Source: Bacteroidales bacterium (GTDB lineage Bacteria; Bacteroidota; Bacteroidia; Bacteroidales; UBA12077). From it: a stretch of DNA of 25,387 nt. The notes under the pieces are model-generated. The model was not told the DNA's origin. It saw only the letters and a list, made by a program, of their open reading frames with translations, and searched no databases. Location of the stretch: positions 1-25,387 of the forward strand of contig DAOVYZ010000003.1 in NCBI GenBank assembly GCA_030635365.1. The letters are read 5' to 3'. Position 1 is the stretch's first letter, and each line of letters begins with the position of its first letter. Of the stretch, positions 1-8,651 are shown piece after piece. The position numbers and the translations under genes are program-made.

Positions 1-331
1 AGCAGCAGCAAAATTATATAGGAAACCTCAAATTCCCTTCAAAACAAAACAGTGGATTATTGAAGGCAAAACGGTTCTTGAAGTAATTATTAAGAAAAGT
101 AAAATTGCTGCGGCACGATGTGTTTTGCCGGCTACTGACCGAATTGATTTACCTCCCCAATTTGGGATGAGGCATAGGGCAGCACTTGGGATTACAGAAA
201 AAACTGATGCTGTAGTTGTAATTGTTTCAGAAGAAACAGGTGCTATATCATACGCCAAAGAAGAAGATATTGAAACAAATATAGGGCCAAACAGATTACG
301 GCAGATTTTGGAAAAGGAGTTTCTTATATAG
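1..331 (+). CDS. Diadenylate cyclase (DAC/DisA_N) domain protein, C-terminal part
   Basis: The 5' end lies outside the window; the open frame starts at base 2 and gives about 109 residues. Seen: a FGMRHRAALGITEKTDA block followed by VSEETGAIS, which is the hallmark second half of the DAC domain that makes c-di-AMP from two ATP; RHR is one of its two signature motifs. The other motif, DGA, should lie about 32 residues before RHR. A gap-free alignment through IIKKSKIAAA puts Val-Leu-Glu there (around residues 25-27 of the fragment), so the catalytic aspartate seems absent. The domain ends close to the C-terminus with no extra module. c-di-AMP proteins usually act in osmotic and potassium control, which fits the MscS gene downstream. 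DAC membership is secure; catalytic activity is doubtful. I cannot see whether membrane helices precede it. Confidence 0.85.
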   Translation, partial: AAAKLYRKPQIPFKTKQWIIEGKTVLEVIIKKSKIAAARCVLPATDRIDLPPQFGMRHRAALGITEKTDAVVVIVSEETGAISYAKEEDIETNIGPNRLRQILEKEFLI

Positions 332-352
332 TGCTTGCAAGGTTGGCGTTTT

Positions 353-388
353 TTTGCTGAGACTATATAATATTCAGGTTTAATTTTG
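353..388 (+). promoter_or_regulatory. Possible Bacteroidota promoter upstream of HEPN remnant and MscS
   Basis: A perfect TAnnTTTG -7 element (TAATTTTG) sits at 381-388 with a TTTG at 353-356 as a possible -33 element. The spacing of 24 bases is longer than the usual 19-20, so this is tentative. It would drive the HEPN remnant and MscS independently of the DAC gene. Confidence 0.35.
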
Positions 389-423
389 AAAGATAGCTTT
401 GAGGGAGCATTTAATAAATTTAA

Positions 424-690
424 TTGGGTTTTTGTATTTTTGATAAAATAAAATATTGGCTTGACTTGTCAGAATATGATATGGAGACTGCATTAGCAAT
501 GCAAAAAAGCAAACGTTATTTGTATGTAGGATTTATGTGTCATCAAACTATAGAGAAAATTTTTAAAGCATATTTTATAAATTTAATCGGAGAGGCGGCT
601 CCATTTTCTCATAGTTTATCATACTTAGCGAAAAAAGGTGATTTTCTGGAAGAGATACTAAAAAGTGGAATTGAAATAAGAGAAGCCTAA
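424..690 (+). pseudogene. HEPN-domain protein remnant
   Basis: The translation contains the typical HEPN opening (DKIKYWLDLSEYDMETALAM) followed by RYLYVGFMCHQTIEKIFKAYF and a FSHSLSYLAKK block, as in the small HEPN proteins that pair with MNT nucleotidyltransferases. Two things suggest decay. There is no ATG at the expected N-terminus: the frame opens at a TTG at 424, and the first ATG (481) would remove the first helix. The protein also stops at about 88 residues, some 40 short of the usual 120-130, right after the LAKKGDF segment, and I found no continuation in another frame before the next gene at 708. No MNT partner gene is adjacent. Alternatively it is a short functional HEPN protein starting at TTG. 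Confidence 0.6.
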
Positions 691-707
691 AAAACAGATA
701 ATCAAAA

Positions 708-1547
708 ATGAGTTTTAAAGAACTTATCGAATATTCTTTAATTAGTACAGATAAATTTACAATTACTGTATACAGTCTCGTTGCTACTATTTTAATATTG
801 GTAATTGCAAGGGTAATTATTGGTATTATACAGAAGGTTTTTAAACGCAGAATCTATTCAAACAAGAATATTGAAATTGGGAAAAGTCATGCTATTTATC
901 AATTGATAAAATATCTTTTGTGGGTTTTGGCAATAGTTTTGAGCCTGGAAACTATAGGTATTAAAATTACCTTCCTTTTGGCAGGTTCAGCTGCTTTAAT
1001 GGTGGGATTAGGATTAGGTTTACAACAGATTTTTAAAGATGTTGTTTCGGGATTATTTTTATTATTTGAAGGTAATTTAAAATTAAATGATATAGTAGAG
1101 CTGGATGATGAAGTTGGTAAGGTTAAAGAAATTAATTTTCGCACAACAAAGATTGAAAGTCGTGATAATATTATTCTTGTAATTCCAAATTCCAAATTCA
1201 TTGATGGGAATGTTATAAATTGGAGTCATATCCAAAAAAGAACCCGGTTCTACGTTCAGGTTGGGGTTGCGTATGGTTCAAATGTGGAACTCGTTGAAAA
1301 AATATTAAAGGAATGTGCAACAGCACATAATGATATTTCTGATAAACCTGCACCTTTTGTAAGGTTTCACGATTTTGGAAGTTCTTCGCTTGATTTTCAA
1401 CTGTTTTTTTGGACAGATAAAGCATTTGAAGTAGAAAATATAAAAAGTGACTTGAGATTTGAAATAGATAAAATGTTTAGGAAAAATAATATCCAAATTC
1501 CTTTTCCACAAAGAGATGTACACATAGTTCAAAAAAGTGCTACTTGA
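708..1547 (+). CDS. MscS-family small-conductance mechanosensitive channel
   Basis: A 279-residue inner-membrane channel that opens under membrane tension to release solutes after hypo-osmotic shock. Three hydrophobic segments lie at roughly residues 18-40, 65-82 and 86-120. The third contains the small-residue-rich pore helix (AGSAALMVGLGLGLQQIFKD) followed by VSGLFLLFEG, the diagnostic MscS signature. The soluble beta domain follows (about 125-190; IVELDDEVGKVKEINFRTTKI, IPNSKF) and the protein ends with the family-typical IPFPQRDVHI. Length matches the E. coli MscS class (about 286). The ATG at 708 comes 17 bases after the HEPN remnant stop. Proximity to a DAC-domain gene suggests a shared osmotic theme, which is inference. 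Confidence 0.93.
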   Translation: MSFKELIEYSLISTDKFTITVYSLVATILILVIARVIIGIIQKVFKRRIYSNKNIEIGKSHAIYQLIKYLLWVLAIVLSLETIGIKITFLLAGSAALMVGLGLGLQQIFKDVVSGLFLLFEGNLKLNDIVELDDEVGKVKEINFRTTKIESRDNIILVIPNSKFIDGNVINWSHIQKRTRFYVQVGVAYGSNVELVEKILKECATAHNDISDKPAPFVRFHDFGSSSLDFQLFFWTDKAFEVENIKSDLRFEIDKMFRKNNIQIPFPQRDVHIVQKSAT

Positions 1548-1673
1548 TAAAGAATGCTTTTATAGATTTTGTATTCGTAATATTTTTCGTTTTTGCTTAT
1601 TGCATTTTATTACTTTAAACTAACATTTCATAACATCATATGCAGGTAATGTGGCCAGAATAAATATATGTCC

Positions 1674-1704
1674 AAAAAAAGCTGCCTTACATTTGTAAGG
1701 CAGC
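1674..1704 (-). terminator. Rho-independent terminator after the NagB-PIG-L gene
   Basis: A 10-bp perfect stem, GCTGCCTTAC (1681-1690) with GTAAGGCAGC (1695-1704), and a 4-base loop. On the minus strand the stem is followed by seven T (complement of the A run 1674-1680), so it is best suited to ending the leftward transcript of 1772-3706. On the plus strand only a weaker T-rich tail follows, so it may also stop MscS transcription. Confidence 0.85.
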
Positions 1705-1771
1705 CTGATTTTCTAGTTTTTATCAAAATTTAACCTTAAAACCAAAAAACTACTTTGATATTAACTAAAAA

Positions 1772-3706
1772 CTAAATATACAGTCTAATAAAAGCTTCCA
1801 TAGCTTCATATTCTGCCAATCCAAGCTTGTGATAAATTTCTGCAGTATATTTATTTCTTTCTTCTGCTCTTTGCCAAAATTCTTTATCTTCAACAGCAGG
1901 AAACATTACTTTATCCTTTTGTGTTTGATGCATAAATATGGCTTTTCTTTTTGTTAGTACTTCATCAGGACTCAAAGGAACAGTCATATCGATTTCCGAA
2001 ACACCCCATTCGTGCATTGCTCCACGATACAGCCATACATATGCATCTTTAATCCATTTATCTTCTTTTACTATATTTAAAGCCTTTTTGATCGCAGATA
2101 AACATATTCTATGTGTACCATGCGGATCTGACATATCACCGGCAGCAAATATCTGGTGTGGCTTAATTTCCCTCAATAAATCAACTATTAGCTGAATATC
2201 AGTATCCATTAGTGCTGCCTTTTTTATAGTACCTGTCCTATAAAATTCCATATTAAGGAAATTTATATTCTCTTCCGGTATTCCTACAAACCTGCATGCC
2301 GCCTTAGCTTCTCCCATTCTAATTAGTTCTTTCGCCTTCAATACTTTCGGTGAATCTATTTCTCCGGGTTTTTTTGAACTTATAAAATCGGTAACCTCTT
2401 TTAACCAGGCTTGAGACAAATCAACGTCATGATCAAATGCTTTGTTATACATATTTACAAAATCTGCATAACGTATAACATCATCATCACTAACAGCAAT
2501 ATTACCCGAAGTTTGGTATGCAACATGTACTTCATTTTTCTGATCTACCAGACGGCTCAAAGTTCCTCCCATATGAATCATATCATCATCCGGATGTGGT
2601 GAAAATACCAATGATCTTTTTGGGAAAGGATTAGCTCTTTCAGGCCTGTTTGAGTCATCGGCATTAGGTTTGCCTCCCGGCCATCCGGTTATTGTATGCT
2701 GCAGTAAATTAAATATTTTGATATTTATATTATAAGCCGGGCCATGATTCGCAACTAAAGTACCAAGTCCATTATCATTATAGTCTCTGTTTGTTAACTT
2801 TAATACAGGCTTATTAACCCTCTGGCATAGCCATATAATAGATTTCTTTATTAACTGTGTATCCCATTTACAATCTCCAACCAGCCAGGGAGTATTTATC
2901 CTGGTTAAATCATTAGCGGCAGCAGGATCCAAAATAACCTCAACATTAGGGTGTAATTGCAGAAATGATGATGGAATTGTTTCTGTAATATCTTCCTCAA
3001 TAGCCTTTTGAACAACAGACGCCTTTTTTTCGCCCCATGCCATTAGTAATACTCTTTTAGCAGACATAATAGTTCCAACACCCATTGTTATTGCCCTACG
3101 TGGCACATTCTCCTTTGCAAAAAAATCACCTTCGGCATCTGCTATAGTTATTTCATCTAAGCTTACTAATCTTGTCGGAGAATCAATCCCGGATCCAGGT
3201 TCGTTAAAACCTATGTGCCCGGTTCTACCAATTCCCAGAATTTGTAAATCAATGCCTCCAAGTAATTTGATCTTTTTCTCGTACTTTGAACAAAAATTGT
3301 AAATTTCGTCTATTGGAAGAATTCCGTCCGGAATATTTATATTTTCAGGTAGTATATCAATATGATCAAACAAATGATAATGCATAAAATGCACATAACT
3401 TTGGATATGAGTAGGGTCTATTGGAAAGTATTCATCTAAATTAAAAGTCACTACATTTTTAAAGCTAAGGTTTTCCTCTCTATGTAATCTTACTAATTCA
3501 TTATATACCCCTATCGGGCTTGAACCGGTAGCTAAACCTAATACACAGTATTCCCCATTTTTAGCTTTCTCTTTTATCAACTCAGCAATTTGCAAAGCCA
3601 CCCACTTTGATGCCAATTTTGAATCATCAAAAATGGTAGTATAAATCTTTTCAAACTTTCTTTCAAGTCGCTGTTTTACATCTAATTTCTCTAATCTTTG
3701 CTTCAT
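1772..3706 (-). CDS. NagB-like deaminase fused to PIG-L/LmbE deacetylase
   Basis: A 644-residue two-domain protein of a type common in Bacteroidota (relatives include the B. thetaiotaomicron BT_0258 type). Residues about 20-280 are a glucosamine-6-phosphate isomerase/deaminase domain: phosphate loop ATGSSPIGVY (59-68), FNLDEY with Asp91 (equivalent to E. coli NagB Asp72), and GIGRTGHIGFNEPGS (158-172) with His164 and Glu169. The position of E. coli Asp141 is Thr162. Residues about 365-600 are a PIG-L/LmbE zinc deacetylase domain with SPHPDDD (369-375) and a distal DPHGTH (527-532). No signal peptide, so cytoplasmic. It could join deacetylation of an N-acetylated amino sugar to conversion of glucosamine-6-phosphate into fructose-6-phosphate plus ammonia (inferred). 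It has a good Shine-Dalgarno sequence and lies after the susD terminator, so it may be expressed partly on its own. Confidence 0.92.
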   Translation of the reverse strand: MKQRLEKLDVKQRLERKFEKIYTTIFDDSKLASKWVALQIAELIKEKAKNGEYCVLGLATGSSPIGVYNELVRLHREENLSFKNVVTFNLDEYFPIDPTHIQSYVHFMHYHLFDHIDILPENINIPDGILPIDEIYNFCSKYEKKIKLLGGIDLQILGIGRTGHIGFNEPGSGIDSPTRLVSLDEITIADAEGDFFAKENVPRRAITMGVGTIMSAKRVLLMAWGEKKASVVQKAIEEDITETIPSSFLQLHPNVEVILDPAAANDLTRINTPWLVGDCKWDTQLIKKSIIWLCQRVNKPVLKLTNRDYNDNGLGTLVANHGPAYNINIKIFNLLQHTITGWPGGKPNADDSNRPERANPFPKRSLVFSPHPDDDMIHMGGTLSRLVDQKNEVHVAYQTSGNIAVSDDDVIRYADFVNMYNKAFDHDVDLSQAWLKEVTDFISSKKPGEIDSPKVLKAKELIRMGEAKAACRFVGIPEENINFLNMEFYRTGTIKKAALMDTDIQLIVDLLREIKPHQIFAAGDMSDPHGTHRICLSAIKKALNIVKEDKWIKDAYVWLYRGAMHEWGVSEIDMTVPLSPDEVLTKRKAIFMHQTQKDKVMFPAVEDKEFWQRAEERNKYTAEIYHKLGLAEYEAMEAFIRLYI

Positions 3707-3715
3707 TATTTACTA

Positions 3716-3720
3716 CTCCT
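3716..3720 (-). promoter_or_regulatory. Shine-Dalgarno site of the NagB-PIG-L gene
   Basis: AGGAG on the minus strand, 9 bases before the ATG at 3706. Strong SD sequences are uncommon in Bacteroidota; it supports this start. I see no TAnnTTTG promoter between 3707 and 3774. Confidence 0.6.
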
Positions 3721-3770
3721 TACATATACAGGCCTTAACACGCAATATCTCTAATCAGAAAAAACAATAA

Positions 3771-3807
3771 AAAATTTGGGTATTAAAATTAAATTTTAAT
3801 ACCCAAA
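3771..3807 (-). terminator. Terminator after susD
   Basis: Near-perfect 16-bp inverted repeat (3775-3790 with 3792-3807; arms begin TTTGGGTATTAAAATT), realistically 14 bp of stem with a 5-base loop. On the minus strand it is followed by TTTT and a T-rich tail. It separates the GH2-to-SusD operon from the NagB-PIG-L gene; read-through or processing could give differential expression. Confidence 0.85.
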
Positions 3808-3815
3808 AACATCTC

Positions 3816-5447
3816 TTAATTTACATCCCACCAAACTCGGTCAAGCCACGAATCTGTTCCAGATTCAAGTCTGCTTATAGCTTCTTGGTAATTAGTAGGA
3901 TTATAATATTCTATATAATTTGGATAATAAAATCTTCTTGGAATTTCATCTTCTCCAGCAGTAGGATACCATGTTTCAGTATCTGTTTGGAACGGTGTTA
4001 TTGCAGGATATCCTGAACGTCTCCAATTTGAATATGCTTCAAGCGGATCAAGATAATGAGCAACCCATAATTGAGTATTTATAACCTCTAATGTTGCAGA
4101 AGGTAAGGCTGCGATTAATACATCAACGTCAGATGCTGAAATTGTAGGAGCACCAGTTAATGCTTCAGGTATTAGCTCGCAATAAGCTCTAACACCATTT
4201 ACTAAATGAGTATTTGCCCCACTAGGTGCACCCCAGCTATTTATAGCAGCTTCAGCAAGAAGTAATTCAACTTCGCCGTAAGTTATTGCATAAAATGGAT
4301 TTTCAGGTTTTGCCATATATTCAGAAGGCATTAAATATCTTGATGTATAATCATGCCAGTAACCATCTTCAGGTCCACCATTTAATTCTCCAGCATCGTA
4401 CCAATGTCCCCAGTCTTCATACTCCGGCATAGGGTCATACCACCAAAAGTTTCCTTGTGGTAATCCTTTGTGAAAACTTTCATCAAACCAGTCAGTAATA
4501 TCAACATATTCAGTGCTAGATACATCGTATAATCTTGCATATATATATAATCTAGGATCGCTAGTTGATCTCATGTAATTAACCAAAGTGTCGGTTACTC
4601 TAAATCCAGCTCTACCTTGATCTAGATCTTTCTCAGCATATAAATGACCTGTACCATTAGCTCTAAATTCTCCAGAAGCACTTGGGTAATTTCCATAAGG
4701 AATTGCACAGTTATCAGAATTGCTCTCAAAAACACCACCTAATATTGCAGCTCTAACTTGAGTTTCTGCTTCTGTAGAATTTACTTTGCTTAATCTTAAT
4801 CCTAATCTTAACCTTAAAGAATTTGCAAATTTAATCCAGTTATCAACGTTTCCATCATATAATAAATCACCTTGAACATCGGCTTTTGTATTATCAAACG
4901 CTTTAACTGCTATATCAAGTTCATTAAAGAAATCTGTATAAATTTCAGATTGAAGATCAAATTTAGGAGTAAAGTTTCCTGTTTCAACTCCTCTTGCTGC
5001 CTCAAAATATGGAATGTCACCATACATGTCTGTTAATCTTGAAAACAGATATACTTTCCAAACTCTTGCAGCATAATGTAAATTATGATATTCTTCATCA
5101 TCTTCTGTTAGATCAATAGTGGCTGTAAGTCCATTTATTCCATTAATGTAGTAATTGTCCCATAATTCATTAAACATTACTTTGGCTCCATTAGCTGGAT
5201 CGTAATGCATACCTGTACTTGCATCCCAAGCACCGCAAACATGCTGAACTGCAGCTCCACACATACCTAAATTTGTATGCCAAATTTGTTCAAAATCTGA
5301 TGAAACGCACATTAGAGTTCGAGAGAAAAGATGTTCTGGTTGAACATTTGATGCATTTGGATCTGAATTGATTTCTTCAAAATCATCAACACACGATGAT
5401 ATCCCGAATGCAAATAATATTATTAATAAATAAAATATTTTTTTCAT
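3816..5447 (-). CDS. SusD/RagB-family glycan-binding lipoprotein
   Basis: A 543-residue outer-membrane lipoprotein that captures oligosaccharides at the cell surface and closes over its SusC partner. The signal peptide ends in a lipobox with Cys19 (GISSC), followed by an acidic DDFEE stretch consistent with surface export. The mature start contains NSDPNA, typical of the SusD-like_2 subgroup; TPR-like helices follow (LHYAARVWKVYLFSRLTDMYGDIPY around residues 122-147, a strongly conserved SusD block). The C-terminus has the usual YSNWRRSGYPAI and RRFYYP motifs (about 460-500). Encoded 12 bases after SusC. The substrate cannot be read from sequence; the operon context suggests an amino-sugar glycan. 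Confidence 0.93.
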   Translation of the reverse strand: MKKIFYLLIILFAFGISSCVDDFEEINSDPNASNVQPEHLFSRTLMCVSSDFEQIWHTNLGMCGAAVQHVCGAWDASTGMHYDPANGAKVMFNELWDNYYINGINGLTATIDLTEDDEEYHNLHYAARVWKVYLFSRLTDMYGDIPYFEAARGVETGNFTPKFDLQSEIYTDFFNELDIAVKAFDNTKADVQGDLLYDGNVDNWIKFANSLRLRLGLRLSKVNSTEAETQVRAAILGGVFESNSDNCAIPYGNYPSASGEFRANGTGHLYAEKDLDQGRAGFRVTDTLVNYMRSTSDPRLYIYARLYDVSSTEYVDITDWFDESFHKGLPQGNFWWYDPMPEYEDWGHWYDAGELNGGPEDGYWHDYTSRYLMPSEYMAKPENPFYAITYGEVELLLAEAAINSWGAPSGANTHLVNGVRAYCELIPEALTGAPTISASDVDVLIAALPSATLEVINTQLWVAHYLDPLEAYSNWRRSGYPAITPFQTDTETWYPTAGEDEIPRRFYYPNYIEYYNPTNYQEAISRLESGTDSWLDRVWWDVN

Positions 5448-5459
5448 GATTATGTTTTT

Positions 5460-8400
5460 TTATAATTTAAAGCTTATTTTAAATCCATAATTTTTGCGTG
5501 TAGGTATTGAGCCATACTCTAATCCTTGTCCATTACCATTATTATATGTTGTTTCAGGATCAATATTTGGAACATTTTTGTATAATGTCCAAAGGTTACG
5601 ACCAACAAAACCAATAGTTAAACCTTGTAATTTAGCTTTTTGAATAAATTTATCTGGAATATTATAAGATAATGTTAATTCTCTTAACTTAACAAAACTT
5701 GCATCATAAATAAACTCTTCAGCTACACTTGTACTAAGGTTACTCCAATAGTGACTAGGTTTTACAATTACTGCATTTGGATCTCCTGTATCTATATCTA
5801 TTCCTTCAGCAATATATTCACGCTCGTCTCTACCTTCTAAGGTAATATCACTTGTTCCGCTACCAACCATACCACTATTTGTCATGGAGTAAATATCTCC
5901 TCCCATTCTAATATCAAAAGCCATTCCTAAGTTAATACCTTTATAATTTAAGTTAGATCTAATACCACCAGTCCAATCAGGTAGGATATTTCCAAGTTTT
6001 TTACTTTCAGATTGAGCATAACCATTTTGCATAAGTCTATTACCGTTCTCATCAAGAGAATAGCCTAATCCCCACAATTCTCCATATTCTTTACCTTCAG
6101 CTGCATTTACAAAAACACCACCCCAACGTGCATCAGCAATGGTAATTTGCTCTACTTCGTCGTTAAGTTTTACAACTTCGTTCCAGTTTTTAGCAAAATT
6201 AAATGTTAAATCCCATCTTAAATCTTTTGTTTTAACGGGAACTGTATTTAATAGAATCTCAAGGCCCTGATTTTTTATTTCGCCTGTATTAGCTAGTCTA
6301 TTTGCAAAACCCGATGTAGGGTCTACAGGAATGGTCACAAGCATATCATTTGTAACATCGTTATAATATGCTACATCTAGTCCTAATCTATTAGAAAAGA
6401 ATCTTACATCGATACCAGTCTCAATTGATGTCGTTGATTGAGGTTTTGCATTTAAAAGAGGTGCAATATTTCCTGAAACAGATGCAAATGGAGTGTTTCC
6501 CACAGCTCTACTTGAGAAAGAGTACCTTCTTTGTGTTAAAAAAGGATCGGTATCACTACCAATTTGTGACCAAGATATTCTAGCTTTTGCAAATGAAATT
6601 AATGAAGGTAATTCAATAGCTTCATTTACTAGAAAACTTAAAGAAGCTGATGGGTAGAAATAACTAAAATCTTGTCTTTCGGTGTTAACTTCTGAAAAGA
6701 AAGCAGAAGACCAATCGTTACGAGCTGTTATATCTAAATAAATAAAGTTTTTATAGCTTACTTGTCCAAAACCATATACCGATTGTATTTCTTTTTTACT
6801 GGCATAAGGAGTAGTTGTAACATTAGAGAAATTATTTATACTCATATCTCCAGAAACATTAGCTCCAACACCTTGTACATATATTGCATCGTGATCCCCA
6901 TTCATTAAGTTTGCTCCAGCACTCACAGAGAAATTAATGTCTTCGTTAATATCTCCTGTGTATGTTAGTAATGCAGAAAGGTTTGTTTCTTGTTTAAAAA
7001 CATTTCTATTGTTAAGCATACCTGTTTCATTGTTCGGAGTATATATGTCGTGAAAATCAACAAATTTAAAATCATATCTGTCTAATCCTCCTTTAACATT
7101 TAGTGTTAAATTTTTAATGATTTCTAAATCAAACGATAGCATCCCGATATATCTGTTTTTTTCACTATAGTTGCTGGTATTGTTAATAATCCAATATGGA
7201 TTAGGACTATATGAGCTATTTGTCCATGACACATATTCACCATTTTCATCTTTATAATAATTCTCTAACATTGATGGATCTACGTTTGGCGCCCATGATG
7301 ATAATGTTTTTCCAACGTTATAATAAGAGTCTCCTAATCCTGGCCTGTTATCAATATCTTCACGAGAATATCCAATTTTTGCATCAACTTTTAGTCGTTT
7401 CCCAAAGTTTGAAAAAGTACGCAAATTAACTGAATATCTATCAAGTCCACTTTGTGGAATAATGTCACTATTACTTGTGTTTGAGATTGACAATCTCATT
7501 GAGGTGTTTTCATTTCCGCCTGTAAATGCTATATTATTTGTATTCGTTACGCCTACATCGAAGAAATCTTTAATTCTATCTTCTTGTAATTTATAAGGAC
7601 GTTCAACACCATCAACATGAGTGATATTAATATTTGAATTTAATCTTTGGCCCCATGCTGTGTTAATATATGCAGTAGAGCTATTTACAGGTAAACTATC
7701 ATTTGAACCCATACCATACTTTGTTTGGTACGTATCAAAATGAGTATCAACAACATCAAATGTTAAAGAACTAGATACCTCCACTCCAATACCTTTTTGT
7801 GCTTTACCCGTTTTTGTAGTTATAAGAATAACTCCATTTTGAGCTCTACTTCCATAAAGAGCAGATGCACCTGCACCTTTTAATACTGAAACAGACTCAA
7901 TATCATCAGGATTAATATCTGAAAGTCCATCTCCCATATCATAACCACCATATTGACCTGCTTGTCCAAGTGTTTTGTTTATAGCAGGTATACCGTCAAT
8001 TACATATAATGGTTGATTGTCACCAGCAATTTCAGTATATCCACGAATTACAACTCGAGAAGAACCTGAAGGTCCTGCTGATGTTTGAGTTATGTTTACA
8101 CCTGCAATTTTACCAGATAATGCAGCAATAGGATTTGAATTTCCAGATTCAGTAATTTCATCGCTTTTGATTTCTGTTACAGAATAACCTAAAGATTTCT
8201 GCTCTCTTTTAATTCCTAAAGCTGTTACAACAACTTCGTCGAAATCATAAAATGCTTCTTGCATTACGATATCTAAAACAGTTTGTCCAGCTAATGTAAC
8301 TTCTTGGTTTTGATATCCAATTGATGAAAAAACCAAAATAGCATCATTTGGAACATCAATAGAATATGTTCCATTTAAATCGGTTACACTTCCGATTGAT

Positions 8401-8585
8401 GTATTTTTTACTATAATATTAACACCCGGAAGTGTTGCGCCAGAATTATCTGTAACTGTTCCAGCTACTTTTAAACTCTGCGAGAACAAACTCAGTTGGG
8501 CAATACAAAACAGCATTGTCAACAAGCACTTAAGATTGAAAAATCTCTTATTACTTAGAGACTTAACACGAATCATCTTTTCCAT
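5460..8585 (-). CDS. SusC/RagA-family TonB-dependent transporter
   Basis: A 1041-residue outer-membrane porter that moves the oligosaccharide held by SusD into the periplasm using TonB energy. Layout: signal peptide about 1-36, carboxypeptidase-regulatory-like domain about 38-110 (VAGTVTDNSGATLPGVNIIV), TonB-box-like DEVVVTALG (116-124), plug domain about 125-260 (with SGNSNPIAALSGKIAGVNI and PLYVIDGIP) and a C-terminal beta-barrel ending FKISFKL. Length is normal for the family. No STN/anti-sigma-interacting domain precedes the regulatory-like domain, which agrees with control by the LacI regulator rather than an ECF sigma system. The ATG at 8585 is 66 bases after the upstream ROK gene, and I see no promoter in that gap. 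Confidence 0.94.
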   Translation of the reverse strand: MEKMIRVKSLSNKRFFNLKCLLTMLFCIAQLSLFSQSLKVAGTVTDNSGATLPGVNIIVKNTSIGSVTDLNGTYSIDVPNDAILVFSSIGYQNQEVTLAGQTVLDIVMQEAFYDFDEVVVTALGIKREQKSLGYSVTEIKSDEITESGNSNPIAALSGKIAGVNITQTSAGPSGSSRVVIRGYTEIAGDNQPLYVIDGIPAINKTLGQAGQYGGYDMGDGLSDINPDDIESVSVLKGAGASALYGSRAQNGVILITTKTGKAQKGIGVEVSSSLTFDVVDTHFDTYQTKYGMGSNDSLPVNSSTAYINTAWGQRLNSNINITHVDGVERPYKLQEDRIKDFFDVGVTNTNNIAFTGGNENTSMRLSISNTSNSDIIPQSGLDRYSVNLRTFSNFGKRLKVDAKIGYSREDIDNRPGLGDSYYNVGKTLSSWAPNVDPSMLENYYKDENGEYVSWTNSSYSPNPYWIINNTSNYSEKNRYIGMLSFDLEIIKNLTLNVKGGLDRYDFKFVDFHDIYTPNNETGMLNNRNVFKQETNLSALLTYTGDINEDINFSVSAGANLMNGDHDAIYVQGVGANVSGDMSINNFSNVTTTPYASKKEIQSVYGFGQVSYKNFIYLDITARNDWSSAFFSEVNTERQDFSYFYPSASLSFLVNEAIELPSLISFAKARISWSQIGSDTDPFLTQRRYSFSSRAVGNTPFASVSGNIAPLLNAKPQSTTSIETGIDVRFFSNRLGLDVAYYNDVTNDMLVTIPVDPTSGFANRLANTGEIKNQGLEILLNTVPVKTKDLRWDLTFNFAKNWNEVVKLNDEVEQITIADARWGGVFVNAAEGKEYGELWGLGYSLDENGNRLMQNGYAQSESKKLGNILPDWTGGIRSNLNYKGINLGMAFDIRMGGDIYSMTNSGMVGSGTSDITLEGRDEREYIAEGIDIDTGDPNAVIVKPSHYWSNLSTSVAEEFIYDASFVKLRELTLSYNIPDKFIQKAKLQGLTIGFVGRNLWTLYKNVPNIDPETTYNNGNGQGLEYGSIPTRKNYGFKISFKL

Positions 8586-8651
8586 AAGTTTTTAATTTGT
8601 CAGTTTTTTGTTAGTTTATTTATTACTTTGATATATTGAGAGTTAATTATT

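Noticed and set aside
424..690. Complete HEPN-MNT toxin-antitoxin module
   Set aside because: The HEPN frame is short at both ends and no nucleotidyltransferase gene is adjacent on either side.
1548..1673. Small gene, tRNA or sRNA after MscS
   Set aside because: No credible start/SD, cloverleaf or promoter seen; only AT-rich sequence before the terminator.
8586..8651. Separate promoter for susC
   Set aside because: No TAnnTTTG element or operator copy is visible in the 66-base gap; read as part of the GH2 operon.
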